Part shown: positions 11,310 through 21,045 of the stretch, piece after piece | How the letters are laid out: every line of letters begins with the position of its first letter | Numbering within the stretch: position 1 is the first letter of the stretch | Assembly (NCBI GenBank): GCA_025558095.1 | Contig: JAIVFI010000032.1 | Span: 186,001 to 250,000 of the forward strand | From: Hyaloraphidium curvatum | Lineage: Eukaryota > Monoblepharomycota > Hyaloraphidiomycetes > Hyaloraphidiales > Hyaloraphidiaceae | Length of the DNA stretch: 64,000 nt | Reading direction: 5' to 3' | Translations under genes and position numbers: made by a program | Notes under the pieces: model-generated | Seen by the model: only the letters and a program-made list of their open reading frames with translations | Database searches by the model: none | Told to the model about the DNA's origin: nothing

Positions 11310-13610
11310 ATGAATCGGAACGCGGCGTTCTTCGAGCCGCAGCCGTCTGTGCCGTCGGACCCCGAGACGTCCGACGCGGAGGAGTCGGGCGCGTCGGACG
11401 GCGAGCGCGTGCTCTTCGCGGCGGAGCCCGCCAACCCCCCCCGCGGCGGCGACGCGCCGGCGGCGTCCGCGGCCGCCAATGCCGACGGCAACAATGGCGT
11501 GCATTCGCGGCTCGCGCTGTACGGCGGGCCGTCGCACGAGGGCTCCGACGACGAGTTCGCGGAGGAACCCGAGACTTCACTCCTGCACGCAGCACCGCCC
11601 AGGCAGCGCGGGCCGTCGCCGCGGCCGGCGGGGCCTCAGCCGCCGCCGTGGGCCGTGACGAATGCGCCGCCGCGGACGCATTCGCGGGTGCCCTCTGCCG
11701 AGCCGCCGCCGCGCCCAACTCCGCCGCCGAAGCGGCCGCAGCAGGCATCGCACACGGCCGCCGAACCGCCTCCGCCCTCGCCGTCCACCTCGGAACCTTA
11801 CTACGGCGAGACCGCCGGCGGGTCAGGCACGATGTACCCGTCGTCCTCGTCGGGCGGCTCGAGCGGCCGCTCGCTCCTCTCGAACATCTCTTCGGCCGCA
11901 AAGCAGGGCTTCAAGATCGCAAAGGTCAAGGGTGCCGAGATCGGCCAGGCGGCCAAGGAATGGAGCCAGATGGCCGCGGAAAAGACCCAGGAGCAGTGGG
12001 ACAAGCAGCGCGAAAAGCGGACCGGCTCGTACGACGACTCGGACGTGGACCCGAGGGGCGGGGCCCCGCAGGCCCCTTATTCCTCGCCGGCGACGACGGG
12101 CAGGTCCCAGAGCTGGCTGTCACGGCTTTCCTCGCCGCAGCACCACACCGTTTTCGGGCAGCCGCTGGCGCAGGCCGTCAAGCACACCTTTTTGGCGTCT
12201 CCCGCCCCGCCCCACCTCCCCGCGGTGGTCGTGCGGTGCCTTCAGGTCCTGGACCGCGAGGATGTGATGAAGGACAACGTCGGGCTGTACAGGATCAGCG
12301 CGAGCAGGAAGGAGCTGGACCGCCTGCGCGCGCTGGTCGACACCAGCCCAAAGGGCGACATTGATTTCGGATGGTGGGAGGACGAGGATCCTGGTCCGGT
12401 GTATTGGGACGAGGAAGTGGCATCAGGTGGTGCCCCGGCAAGGGTTGACGGGCGGCAAAGGGAGGATCCCAATGCCGTTGCCGGCCTGTTCAAGATGTTC
12501 CTCCGCGAAGGTGGGCGCTACGGGAATGTCTCACGTTGACTTCATCTGACCGCGGTTGTGACAGCTCCGGATGCCAACATACCCGGCGATGTTGCGCAGC
12601 GGCTCGACGCCGTGGACCTGGCCTCGCCGTCTGCCACGACAGAGGTGCGCTCCATCCTTATGCCCGGCCTTTCCTCGAATCAGGCCCTGCTCTGCCTCCT
12701 TTCCTCGCTATTTATGCACCTGAACCGCATGGCGAGCCACGCGGACGAGAACAAGATGCCGGCCGGCAACCTTGCCATCGTGTTTGCGCCCACGGTCGGC
12801 AACGGCGCCTCGGTCTCGGTGGTCGAGCTTCTGATTGACCGCGCGGCGGACATTTTCCCCCGGACTTCGGCCTACGGGCAAGCGAAGCTCGCCTCCGTAC
12901 CCCGGCCCTCGAAGCCGTCGCCGGCAAGGACGCCCGCGCGGCTGCCTTCGGTGCGCGAGCCCGGCCCCAAGCCGCAGCTTCCGCCCCGCAAGGCGCGCAC
13001 GGATCCCACCCCGGTGGAGCCGCCGCCCGCGGCGTCGCGCTCCATGGACGAACCTCCTCCTGCCAAAGAAGCGCCGCTGGCCCGGCGCTCGACGGACCTC
13101 CGCCCCGCCCCTCCCGTGCAGCTCCAACCCCCTGCCAAACCCCCCAAGCCCTCCAAGTCGCAGCCCGTGCAGCCCCCGGCCCCTTCGAGCAACCCGTTCA
13201 CCGCCGCGGCGGACCGCATGGTGGGCGCCGTCAAGTCCACCATCCGCCCGCGCGCGGCGGCGGCGCAGGTGGCCCCGGCGGCGCTGGACAACCCGTTCAG
13301 CACGGTCCGCCTGTCGCGGGACGAGCTGGCGGTGGCGATGGCGGCCGTCAGCCTCGCCGAGGATCCGGTGCCCGAGAAGCGCCCCGCGACGCCGGCAAAG
13401 GACGACGTCAACCCGTTCGCGACGGTCAAGCTGACCCCGGCGCAGCTGGCGGTGGCCATGGCCGGGATCGACGTGCCGGAGGAGGAAAATGCGCCCGTGG
13501 CGCCGCAGAGGGAGCGGCCCAGGATACCGACCAAGCCGGACCTGTCGCGCAAGGGGCCGCCCACGCCGCCCAAGGACGGGCTGCCGAAGGAGTGGCTGGA
13601 ACTGACGTAG
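11310..13610 (+). CDS. RhoGAP-domain protein with C-terminal NPF repeats
   Basis: Exons 11310-12510 and 12565-13610 (54-nt intron), about 748 residues; an in-frame Met at 11175 could extend it by 45 residues. The N-terminal ~290 residues are disordered and Pro/Ser-rich. The RhoGAP domain follows. It starts at FGQPLAQAVKHTFLA and holds the arginine-finger segment NVGLYRIS. The intron splits LFKMFLRE from APDANIPGDV, and AGNLAIVFAPTVGNG is the helix typical of the fold. Such proteins speed GTP hydrolysis by Rho-family GTPases and so switch off actin and cell-wall signalling. The C-terminal part is proline-rich (possible SH3 ligands) and has three NPF motifs, two of them in a repeated unit NPF-x-TV-x-LS/T-x2-(E/Q)-LAVAMA. 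NPF is a ligand of EH domains in endocytic adaptors. The name of the closest orthologue is not clear. Confidence 0.82.
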
Positions 13611-13751
13611 GCGTTGGAGCTTGCGGGCATGGGACCGCGCAAGTTTTCCTGGCATGGGTTGCCCACGTTGCTGGATGTTGATTAGAAGGCCTCCGAGTTT
13701 TGGACGCAGGGGATCCGCTCGCTTTCTCTCCTTCCATTCGTCGCCATGCTT

Positions 13752-15605
13752 TCATACAGAATTGATCCTTCCGTTCACGGGTATCTCTACCGGTTTGGCG
13801 GCCCGCCCGTCGGGCCGCTCCGTGAACCCCGAATCCGAGTCTGCCCTCGGCGCAGCTCGCTCCTCCAGCACCGCCTCTCCGCTCTGGACAGACGAATCGT
13901 CGCGCTCCTCCTCCGCCATCCGGGGCAGCGTCGCAGCGGTCACGGTCAGGCTGACCGGGGTCGACTTGCTCGAGGCCAGCAGCGCCAGGAGCGAAGCCGG
14001 TATCGGCGTCGCCGCGGGCGCCTCCTTTGGCGCGGGCGGCGGCTCGGGAGCATCAGTCAAGGTATCAGCCGGGTCCGCGTCCCCGGCTGCGGGTTCTTCC
14101 GGAGCGAGCTCCACGGCGGCAGGCTCGGCGCCGACCGAGCCCGCGTTGCTCGCCCCATCGGCATCGTCCTCGTCCGCTTCGGCCGTGCTCAGGCCCCCGT
14201 CCTCCTTGAGCGATGCGAGGCGGCTGCCGCGCACCATGCTCTCGAAGCGCTTCTCTTTCTCCACGCGCTCCTCGCGCTCCACAATAGAAGACATGCGCCC
14301 AAGGATCGAAGGGGTCGAAGGGGAAGAGGAGAGTTGGTTGGGGAGTTCGTTCGCCGACGGGGACGTCGCCACCGCGGCTGGCCTTGCGGAAGGCACGGTC
14401 GCCGACAAGGGCGAAATGGCTTCGGCGGGCGAAGCAGCGACCGGTGTCCTCCCCGAAAACAGCTGCGAAACCCCCGCCGCACTCGCGGTGGCGGCCTGCG
14501 CCAGCAAGGGGGGGATCGGCGCCGCGTCCGGCGGCACCTCGCGGGCGCGCATGGCGACCACGAACTCATTGTCCTCGCGGTGCCGCACTGGGTCCATGAC
14601 CTTGCCCCAGGGCGTGGCGTGCACGACCTTGGCCTCGTGCTTGCTGCCCCTGGAGCGGGAGAGGGCAGGTATGGGCGAGGCGCGCCGCCGCAGGGAGAGG
14701 TCCGAACGCAGGGCCTGCGCAGCACCGTGCGGCACCGTGAGCGAGGCTCTCCGGGATGGGAGCTGGTCCGCGCCGGCGGGCTCGGCAAAGGCGACCGAAG
14801 GCCAGAGGTCCGTGGAGCCCAGGCTCGCGGAGTACGAAAAGGGACGGTCGACCGAGGCTCGCGGGGGCCGCTCCGCCTCGTACATCGTGGCCGCATGCTG
14901 CAGCTCCGAGGGTGTTTTCTGCAGCCCCGTTTGGAGCTTGGAAAACAGCTTGGTGAAGGACGAGCCGCCCGCCGCGGTCTGTGCGGATTCGGCCGCCGAG
15001 GCCGCGGAAAATGTGCGTCCCAGCTCGGGCAGCTTCTTCCGCTCCACATCGTCCGACGGTCTGCTGTCCCTGCCGTCCTTGGACGAGTTTGACGACTCGG
15101 TCGACACGCGTGCGGGTGAGTTCGGCACGGCGAGCTTGCCTCTGTTCGGGTCCGAGGCCGCGCGGCCCAGCGCCGCGGCGGCGACAGCCGCGGGCAGCAC
15201 CGACTGCGGTGCGCCGGCAAACGAGCCCGTTGCCGAGTTTGCCGCTGGGTTTGCCGGTGTGTTGGCGCCCGAGCTGCCCCCCGAGCCCGCCTTCTTCCCG
15301 CGCTTGTCGTCGTCGCGCTTTGCAAACACCGATTTGAACCACGACGACATGCGGCGGCCGCCCGCGTCGTCGTCCTCCTCGCCGCCAACGACCACGTAAC
15401 CCTTCTCGCGGTGGTAGTCGTTGGGGTTGAGCTCTTCCCACCGGCGCACCTGGACATCCCCACGGTGAGACCTCGCCGACTGCGGCCCCGCCGTGCCGTT
15501 TGGTCCACTCGGTCCATTGAGCGACGCGCTGCGCGACGGAATCGGCGGCGACGCCATGGCGGCGGCGGATCCGCCGGGGGCCGGATTGGAGTGACGTTGG
15601 ATCAA
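13752..15605 (-). CDS. Long intrinsically disordered protein of unknown function
   Basis: Single uninterrupted reading frame of 617 residues. It is rich in Ala, Ser, Pro and charged residues and has no hydrophobic helix. Local patches look more constrained: VRRWEELNPNDYHREKGYVV near the N terminus, WFKSVFAKRDDDKRGKK, FTKLFSKLQTGLQ and VVHATPWGKVMDPVRHREDNE, and an acidic/basic coiled-coil-like run (IVEREERVEKEKRFESMV). The antisense frames are also long and open, but they read as Arg/Pro/Gly-rich shadow ORFs. It ends 142 bp from the convergent RhoGAP stop. No family is recognised; a scaffold or regulatory phosphoprotein would fit the composition, but that is a guess. Confidence 0.6.
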   Translation of the reverse strand: MIQRHSNPAPGGSAAAMASPPIPSRSASLNGPSGPNGTAGPQSARSHRGDVQVRRWEELNPNDYHREKGYVVVGGEEDDDAGGRRMSSWFKSVFAKRDDDKRGKKAGSGGSSGANTPANPAANSATGSFAGAPQSVLPAAVAAAALGRAASDPNRGKLAVPNSPARVSTESSNSSKDGRDSRPSDDVERKKLPELGRTFSAASAAESAQTAAGGSSFTKLFSKLQTGLQKTPSELQHAATMYEAERPPRASVDRPFSYSASLGSTDLWPSVAFAEPAGADQLPSRRASLTVPHGAAQALRSDLSLRRRASPIPALSRSRGSKHEAKVVHATPWGKVMDPVRHREDNEFVVAMRAREVPPDAAPIPPLLAQAATASAAGVSQLFSGRTPVAASPAEAISPLSATVPSARPAAVATSPSANELPNQLSSSPSTPSILGRMSSIVEREERVEKEKRFESMVRGSRLASLKEDGGLSTAEADEDDADGASNAGSVGAEPAAVELAPEEPAAGDADPADTLTDAPEPPPAPKEAPAATPIPASLLALLASSKSTPVSLTVTAATLPRMAEEERDDSSVQSGEAVLEERAAPRADSDSGFTERPDGRAAKPVEIPVNGRINSV

Positions 15606-15690
15606 GGCGACAAACTCCTACTCCCCAGGTACTCCAGGACATGCAGCGTACATGCTTCCCAAAAGAGCAAACTGGCAATTGCTTGTCCAC

Positions 15691-17025
15691 CTACTTCTCT
15701 GCCTTCTTCTTCGCATCCTCCAGCTCCTTCTCCGTCTCGCCCCAAACCGCAGCATCCCGATCCGAACCATCGATGAAGCCCACGCCATCTTTCCACTGCT
15801 TCTTGTCCCACCTCCGTGCGCGCCATTCCCAGAAGTCTCCGTGCCCGCCGACCAGGAAGTCCCAGACAAAGGTCAGCGTCTGGAAATTGACGTGGGTCCT
15901 GGATAAAATGGGAGACAGGTCAGAACGAGGAAGGGGTTCGGTCGACCGCGATCGGGTCACCTCCTGTGGTGGTAGTCTGCCAGGAACGGTCACAAATGGG
16001 GTAAGCCATCGATTCCTTCAAATGCCGACGACCGAAGCAACGCACCGTGGTTCTCGATGTAGGGCACGAACCAGTTCAGCGGGTCCCACGGCAGCTTGTA
16101 CCCGCAGTGCGCTGGGAGTTGCGTGTGAGTTTCGGACCGGGAGGGGGGTTTGGCGTCGCCATCCACCTCTGGTAGCGATGTGAGTGTACCAAGCATTCCA
16201 CACGAACGCCACGGGGAAGTTCATCTTCGCGACGCCGATGCCGAAACGCGTGGGGACAACGTCCATCAGGAAGAGATCGGTGATGTACGCGTGGGCAGCA
16301 ATGATCGCAGAAACGACCTTGACCTCGTGGTGGCGCTGGATGCACAATAAATCAATCATGATCATTCGGCCGATCGACTGCGCCCACCTTGTGGATGGTG
16401 CGATACAAAAGGGGAATCTTGTGCAAGCCGTAGTGAATCCAAAAGAGCAGCGTGTCCCAGGCGAACGTGCCGATGAGGAACTGCTTCGCAGCTTCCTTGT
16501 AGCTCTTGGGCATCTCCAGCAGGCTGGGCATGCCCAGCCACTTCTGGACGTAGAATGCCGCATAGTACTGGGGAAATGCGATGAAGAGGGCGGCGATGTT
16601 CCCTGCCAAACCGTACTACAGCATGCGTCAGCAACTGCATCCAGTCGCTACGGCGCCGCCGAGCACGCAGAGCACGCACCGAAGCCTCCCAGGCCTTGTC
16701 TTCGAGCAGCTTGGGGATCCGGCGGTCGTTCTGAATGCGGTATTCCTCGTAGAGCCCTGCATCGGGGACCAAGACAAAGATGAATACATGCCAACAAATA
16801 CGCTCAGAAGAGTCCTGTACCGTTGTCGTAAATGTGCTTGAAGACGGCATGGTTGTATCCGCCCACCAGGCGGGCAACAATGTACTGGACCCAGACGTAG
16901 GTGTTCGCCTCGCCAATGTGGGCGACGAGGAAAGTGACGGCGCGCAGCCACGCGTTGGGCATCGACTCGTGGAGGAACTTGGAGAGCGCGCCGCCGGCGG
17001 TGGCGAGGGTCGACTGCACGGGCAT
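15691..17025 (-). CDS. Sterol desaturase / fatty acid hydroxylase family protein (C-4 methylsterol oxidase-like)
   Basis: Seven exons, all in frame: 17025-16821, 16756-16680, 16615-16388, 16335-16167, 16111-16046, 15976-15961 (only 16 nt), 15898-15691; 322 residues. The di-iron histidine boxes are visible: HYGLHK in the third exon, the run IHKRHHE across the next junction, and NHDYHHRR, which exists only when the 16-nt exon is included. Hydrophobic stretches around NIAALFIAFPQYYAAFYVQ, TLLFWIH and FLMDVVP fit a four-helix ER membrane enzyme. The family oxidises sterol C-4 methyl groups or hydroxylates lipids with O2 and cytochrome b5 or NAD(P)H. The C-terminus is lysine-rich. The substrate cannot be told from sequence alone; ERG25-like is the nearest guess, with other lipid hydroxylases possible. 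Confidence 0.78.
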
Positions 17026-17257
17026 TCTTGAAGCGCCCGGAGAGAGCGTTTAAAGAGGGTTGGCGGAGATGCTACAGCGGCACCCGGGTAGAGCGTTCAA
17101 AAACGGCTGGCAGAGAGGCTGCAGCGGCTTGACCGGCGCCGGGGAGAGGTAAGGTGAGTGTTTGGCGCGTTGTGCGGTGGCGGAGGTGAGTGGCGAAGGC
17201 GGGAACCACTCTGTCTCCCACTGTCCCACTGGTCCCGCCTCGACGACCTGTATCTCT

Positions 17258-17880
17258 CTACCACACTTTGGAAGAAGGAACCGCAAGCATGTTTTCATTG
17301 CCATTGTTGAAGAAGATGAAGGGAAGCGGAATGGATTGGTTGCACCAGTGGCCGATCGCCTGAGGCGTTCTGCATTCCAACGACAACCACCTAACCTGCA
17401 CGTCGTGTTCATGGTCACAACAACGCCGGCAGACTCGAGGACGCTCCAAAGTCCCACGCCAAGAGTGAAGGCTGTCTCGGCGACATTTCTCACCACAGCA
17501 GCAGACTCTCTGGACCTCATGAACGAAGCGAAATACGACGGAGCGGTGTCGATGAACGAGGCCAGCAGTCCGTCCTGTGCGGCTGCGAGCTCGAATGCGG
17601 CGCGGCGCGGCCGGACGATGGCGGGACACGCGCGGCGGCGGCGCACGTGAGGCGTCTGAGCAAGGTCCGTGCAGAAGCGAAAAGCGCCTCGATCGCTGAC
17701 GTGTGCGAGTTTCGGGACGAGCAGCGTGAAGTACAGGAGCAAAAAGAGGGTGGCACCACCCGTGCCGCCTGGACCAGGAGGCCTGTGACGCTCAGGCGGG
17801 CGGAAAATGCGTGGATTCTCGGTGTCGATCGCGATGTCAACAATTGCAATCAAGCGCCTCCAAGACTCTCCGGACCGCCG
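17258..17880 (-). CDS. Possible small membrane protein, unknown
   Basis: Weakly supported. On the minus strand an open frame carries a clear hydrophobic segment (ATLFLLLYFTLLVPKLAH). It can be spliced through donors near 17700 (GTCAGC) and 17490 (GTGAGA) to a final exon ending NNGNENMLAVPSSKVW with stop at 17258-17260. The joins keep frame, and the product would be roughly 150-190 residues with one helix. No family is recognised. The 5' end would run close to the start of the divergent ribose-5-phosphate isomerase gene, and the composition is only moderately protein-like, so this may be non-coding spacer between two divergent promoters. Confidence 0.3.
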
Positions 17881-17891
17881 CATCGCGCGCG

Positions 17892-19006
17892 ATGTCGGCA
17901 CCCCTCCCGATCCCGGCGCGCTCGGCCGACCCACCGGACCAGGCGACCCCGAAATCGCCCCCGGCTTCCTCGTCGTTCAAGGCCGCGCAGATGGTCCGCA
18001 CCGTCACCACCACCGAGTCGCTCGAGGCCACCGTGGCCTCGGCAAAGCGCTCGGCGGGGTTCGCGGCCGTGCAGGACCACGTCGTGCTCCCGTCGGCCTC
18101 GGGCGCCCCCGCCGCGGACGGGGAGCGCAGGCCGCTCGTGGTCGGCATCGGGTCGGGGTCCACGGTGATCCCCGTGGTCGAGGCGCTGAAGCAGATGATG
18201 TCGGACGCGCCGGGAGGGTTCAAGAAGAACAGGCTGGACGTAGTGTGCGTGCCGACGAGCTGGCAGGCAAAGGACCTCATCGTCGAGGCCGGTTTCCAGC
18301 TGGTTCGTGGCCGGCCGGCCGCAATGCGGTCTTCAGCGGTGCGAGCTCACGATTGGCGGTCCGCGGCAGGGCGACTTGTCGCAGTACCCGTCCATCGACG
18401 TGGACATTGACGGCGCGGACGAGTGCGACCCCGAGCTCAACTGCATCAAGGGCGGCGGCGGGTGCCAGCTGCAGGAGAAAATGGTCGCTTACTGGAGCAA
18501 AAAGTTCATCGTGGTGGCCGACTACAGGAAGGAGGCCGACCGGCTAGGCACCAAGGTGCGCCTCGCCGATCCTCCGCACCGCTCTACGCCTCACGGCTCC
18601 CGCCCGACAGTGGACCCAAGGCGTCCCCATCGAGGTCGTTCCCGGTGCCTACACCCCCATCCTCTCCCTCCTCCTCTCCCCCCCCTTCTCCGCCCTCACC
18701 GCCTCCCTCCGCATGGGCGTCCGCAAGGCCGGGCCCGTGGTGACCGACAACGGCAACCTCATCATCGACGCGCATTTCGGGCCCATCGACGACCCGAAGG
18801 AGCTCGAGGGGAGGATCAAGATGGTGCCGGGGGTGGTGGAGGTGGGGCTGTTTTGCGGGATGGCCGAGGAGGCCTACTTTGGCCAGGCGGACGGGTGGGT
18901 GTCCGTCCCCCGCCGGTTGAAGGATCCGATGCTGACACACACGTCTAGATCGGTGACGGTGAGGAACAGGAACGGCAGCGTGCGCAAGATACCCCCCGCA
19001 CTCTAG
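17892..19006 (+). CDS. RKI1: Ribose-5-phosphate isomerase A (ketol-isomerase)
   Basis: Exons 17892-18302, 18370-18555, 18611-18894, 18949-19006 (312 residues). It interconverts ribose-5-phosphate and ribulose-5-phosphate in the non-oxidative pentose phosphate pathway, in the cytosol. Seen motifs: the phosphate loop [28 protein letters not shown] with the catalytic Asp region, [12 protein letters not shown], and YFGQADGSVTVRN near the end. The last motif appears only when the 18895-18948 intron is removed. About 45 N-terminal residues before the conserved core are Pro/Ser-rich and not typical of the family; Mets within that leader, for example [13 protein letters not shown], could be the real start. 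The 3' end faces the KxDL gene, leaving 68 bp between stops. Confidence 0.93.
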
Positions 19007-19074
19007 CGGGACACGCACCGTTGCCGGCGCACGAGCCGATAGACGCGGTCTTGAACCAGGCTCTCGCTCTTCCA

Positions 19075-19580
19075 CTAGTCATCCGGTACCTCGATGTCCG
19101 GATACTTTTCCTGCGCGTAGTCCATAGCCTCGGGGTGCCTGTTCCTCATCTTCATCTTGAGCAGCCTGCCGGCCGCACCCCCCGGGGTCAGACGTCTCCC
19201 ATCGCGCCCCGGAGCGCCGCGACGCCACCTCAGCTTCCTAAACACCGAGTCCAGATCCGCCTTGACCTCCTTGAGCGCCGCCACGTGCCCCGCGAACCTC
19301 GCGGCGGCCTGCGCGTGCCGCGCCTGCGACCGCGCGTTGTGCAGCTCGAGGTGGTGCGCGGCCAGGCGCAGCGTCGAGGAGCTACGGGGCGATTGCGGCG
19401 CGTCGGTACCCAAGGAGACGCGCGCGGAAGGGGGACGCACATCTCCGACTGGTGCGACGCGATCGACGCGAGCGCGTCGCGGTCGATGCATTCCAGGAAG
19501 CTCTCGGCCCACACGCGGCCGGGCGTCACGGCGACGCCGGGAGCTGTCGGCGGAGGCTCGTTCGGGGGGGTGCTGGTCAT
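19075..19580 (-). CDS. KxDL motif protein (BLOC-1-related, KXD1-like)
   Basis: Three exons: 19580-19441, 19381-19229, 19165-19075; 127 residues. The splice joins rebuild the family core VKADLDSVFRKLRLLK followed by RNRHPEAMDYAQEKYPDI, which matches the KxDL block and the HPEA tail of KXD1. KxDL proteins are small coiled-coil subunits of BLOC-1/BORC-type complexes that act in endosome and vacuole (lysosome) positioning and sorting. Upstream lies a helical stretch rich in Ala and His (LHNARSQARHAQAAARF). The acidic end is EVPDD. The start Met (MTSTPPNEPP) is the one that leaves a typical short disordered N-terminus. Confidence 0.8.
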
Positions 19581-19680
19581 TGGATCGGAGTGTCGCAAAG
19601 AGACGCGCGAGGTTGCGCGCGAGGGAGGGCAACAACCATCGAGCATATCCAGTCCATCCGCGATCACCCGGTATACATTC

Positions 19681-20765
19681 CTACTTTGCCAGCGGGGCAT
19701 TAGGGTCGTTTCGCAGCTGAGTCAGGATTTGCCTCATCCGCGACGTGTCCTTGCTTCCCCGGACCCTGGGCGCCGAGGTCGAGGTGGGGGTCGCAGGTGC
19801 GGCGGAAGACGTCTCGGAGAGGGCGAGGATGCGTTCCTGGAGAGCGGAAAATGGTGGAGCGGGGCATCGACGGTCAGGTCTGTGAAGCCAGGGAGCGAGG
19901 TGTGGGCCGCCCCGGACGCACCCAAACGTTCCCGCCGGCGCCGGCGGCCTGCTGCGCCTCCGCGATCGGCCCCTGGTCTTTCGCAGCCTGCTGCTTCATC
20001 CGGTCCTTCTTCTCGTTGTAGTCCCGGTAGAACGCCTCGAGGTCCTTCTTGGCCTTTTCCAGGATCTCCTTGTGCTTCTCGGCCGACTTGCGGTCGCGCT
20101 CCTCCAGCGCAGCCTGCTGCTTCTCGCGCCATTGCCTGTACGTAGCAAAATGGAGAGGTGTTCGGGGTTTCGCAGGTTGGCGGGGAGGGGAGGCGGGGGC
20201 GCGACGTGAGGCCGTGCCGCCGATCGCCGGGTGCCTCCACGCACGCAATGAATTCCGACTCGGAGTAGTTCTTCTGGCTGGCGCCCGTGCCCTGGGTGGG
20301 CACGGGCGAGGCGGGCGGCAGGGGCTGCTGGCGCGCGGGCGAGGCTGGGGAGAAGGAGCGCACCTGCGAGGGCGGCGAGCCGAGGCCGACGACGGGCGAG
20401 GCGGGCAGCGGCGAGGGCGTGCGTTCGACATGCGTCGTCGGCGCGGCCTCGAAGGAGTACTCTGCGGGCTGCGGGGGGCGTGAGGGAGGAAGGGCGCGCG
20501 CAATCGGCGAGCCCACGAAGGCGGCCTCCGCCGCGGCCACCGTGACCTCCGCGCCGCCCGCGCCGCCAAAGTCGCCAAAGTCGTCGTCGACGGCCCCGCC
20601 GGACGGCGGCGCGTCGGTGTCGAAAAGCGCGGCGTCGTCGCCGAGCAGCGCCTTCTCGCGCGCGAGGAAGTCTGCGCGGCATTAGGGGCGCCACCCGGGG
20701 GCAGGCGGGCACGCACCGGCCGTGGGGTCCGAGCCGCCCTCGACAAAGTCGCCGAACGTGTCCAT
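19681..20765 (-). CDS. CLC1: Clathrin light chain
   Basis: Four exons: 20765-20717, 20671-20245, 20135-19922, 19836-19681; 281 residues. It begins MDTFGDFVEGGSDPT. An acidic, FGDF-containing N-terminal part is followed by a Pro/Ser-rich linker. The coiled-coil that binds the clathrin heavy chain follows, running from FIAQWREKQQAALEERDRKS to YRDYNEKKDRMKQ, and then NVWERILAL and the end RMRQILTQLRNDPNAP. The conserved W-R-x-K-Q and N-V-W-E-R blocks are both recreated by splicing. The protein regulates coat assembly on clathrin-coated vesicles at the Golgi and plasma membrane. It is divergent from SIP5, with 280 bp between the two starts. Confidence 0.92.
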
Positions 20766-21045
20766 CGGCGCGGAGGGGGGTTGGGCGGGAGGGGTGTATT
20801 GATTGCCGGGTTGAAGTGGCTCGAATGGATTTCCGTGGTACAAGCCAGCCAGACTCCAGGAATTCGCTGCTTAGCTCGCCTAAGCCCCGAAACCCGCATC
20901 GCAGATCCGAGCGGCCCGGCGCCCGGCAGCCGGAGCGGGAGCGAGATCGGGCCATCGCTGATCGGCCGCGCAGCCCCGGCGTCGAGGCATGCTGTGACCG
21001 CCGCGCCTGCCTCGTGCCTGCCGACCCCGGCCACCCCGCGCCGCG
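20766..21045. promoter_or_regulatory. Shared divergent promoter gap, clathrin light chain / SIP5
   Basis: 280 bp between start codons. GC-rich; no clear TATA box. Functional promoter activity is inferred from gene orientation. Confidence 0.45.

Noticed and set aside
11123-12364. 413-codon plus-strand frame and 295-codon minus-strand frame in the RhoGAP 5' part
   Set aside because: Arg/Gly/Ala-rich shadows of the RhoGAP reading frame.
13621-15399. 592-codon open frame on the plus strand antisense to the disordered protein gene
   Set aside because: High GC leaves few stops in any frame. The plus-strand product is Ser/Ala/Gly-rich without structure, while the minus strand has clearer local motifs and a sensible start.
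15691-15993. Separate small gene ending with KKKAEK
   Set aside because: It splices in frame as the last exon of the hydroxylase gene and the join completes the third histidine box.
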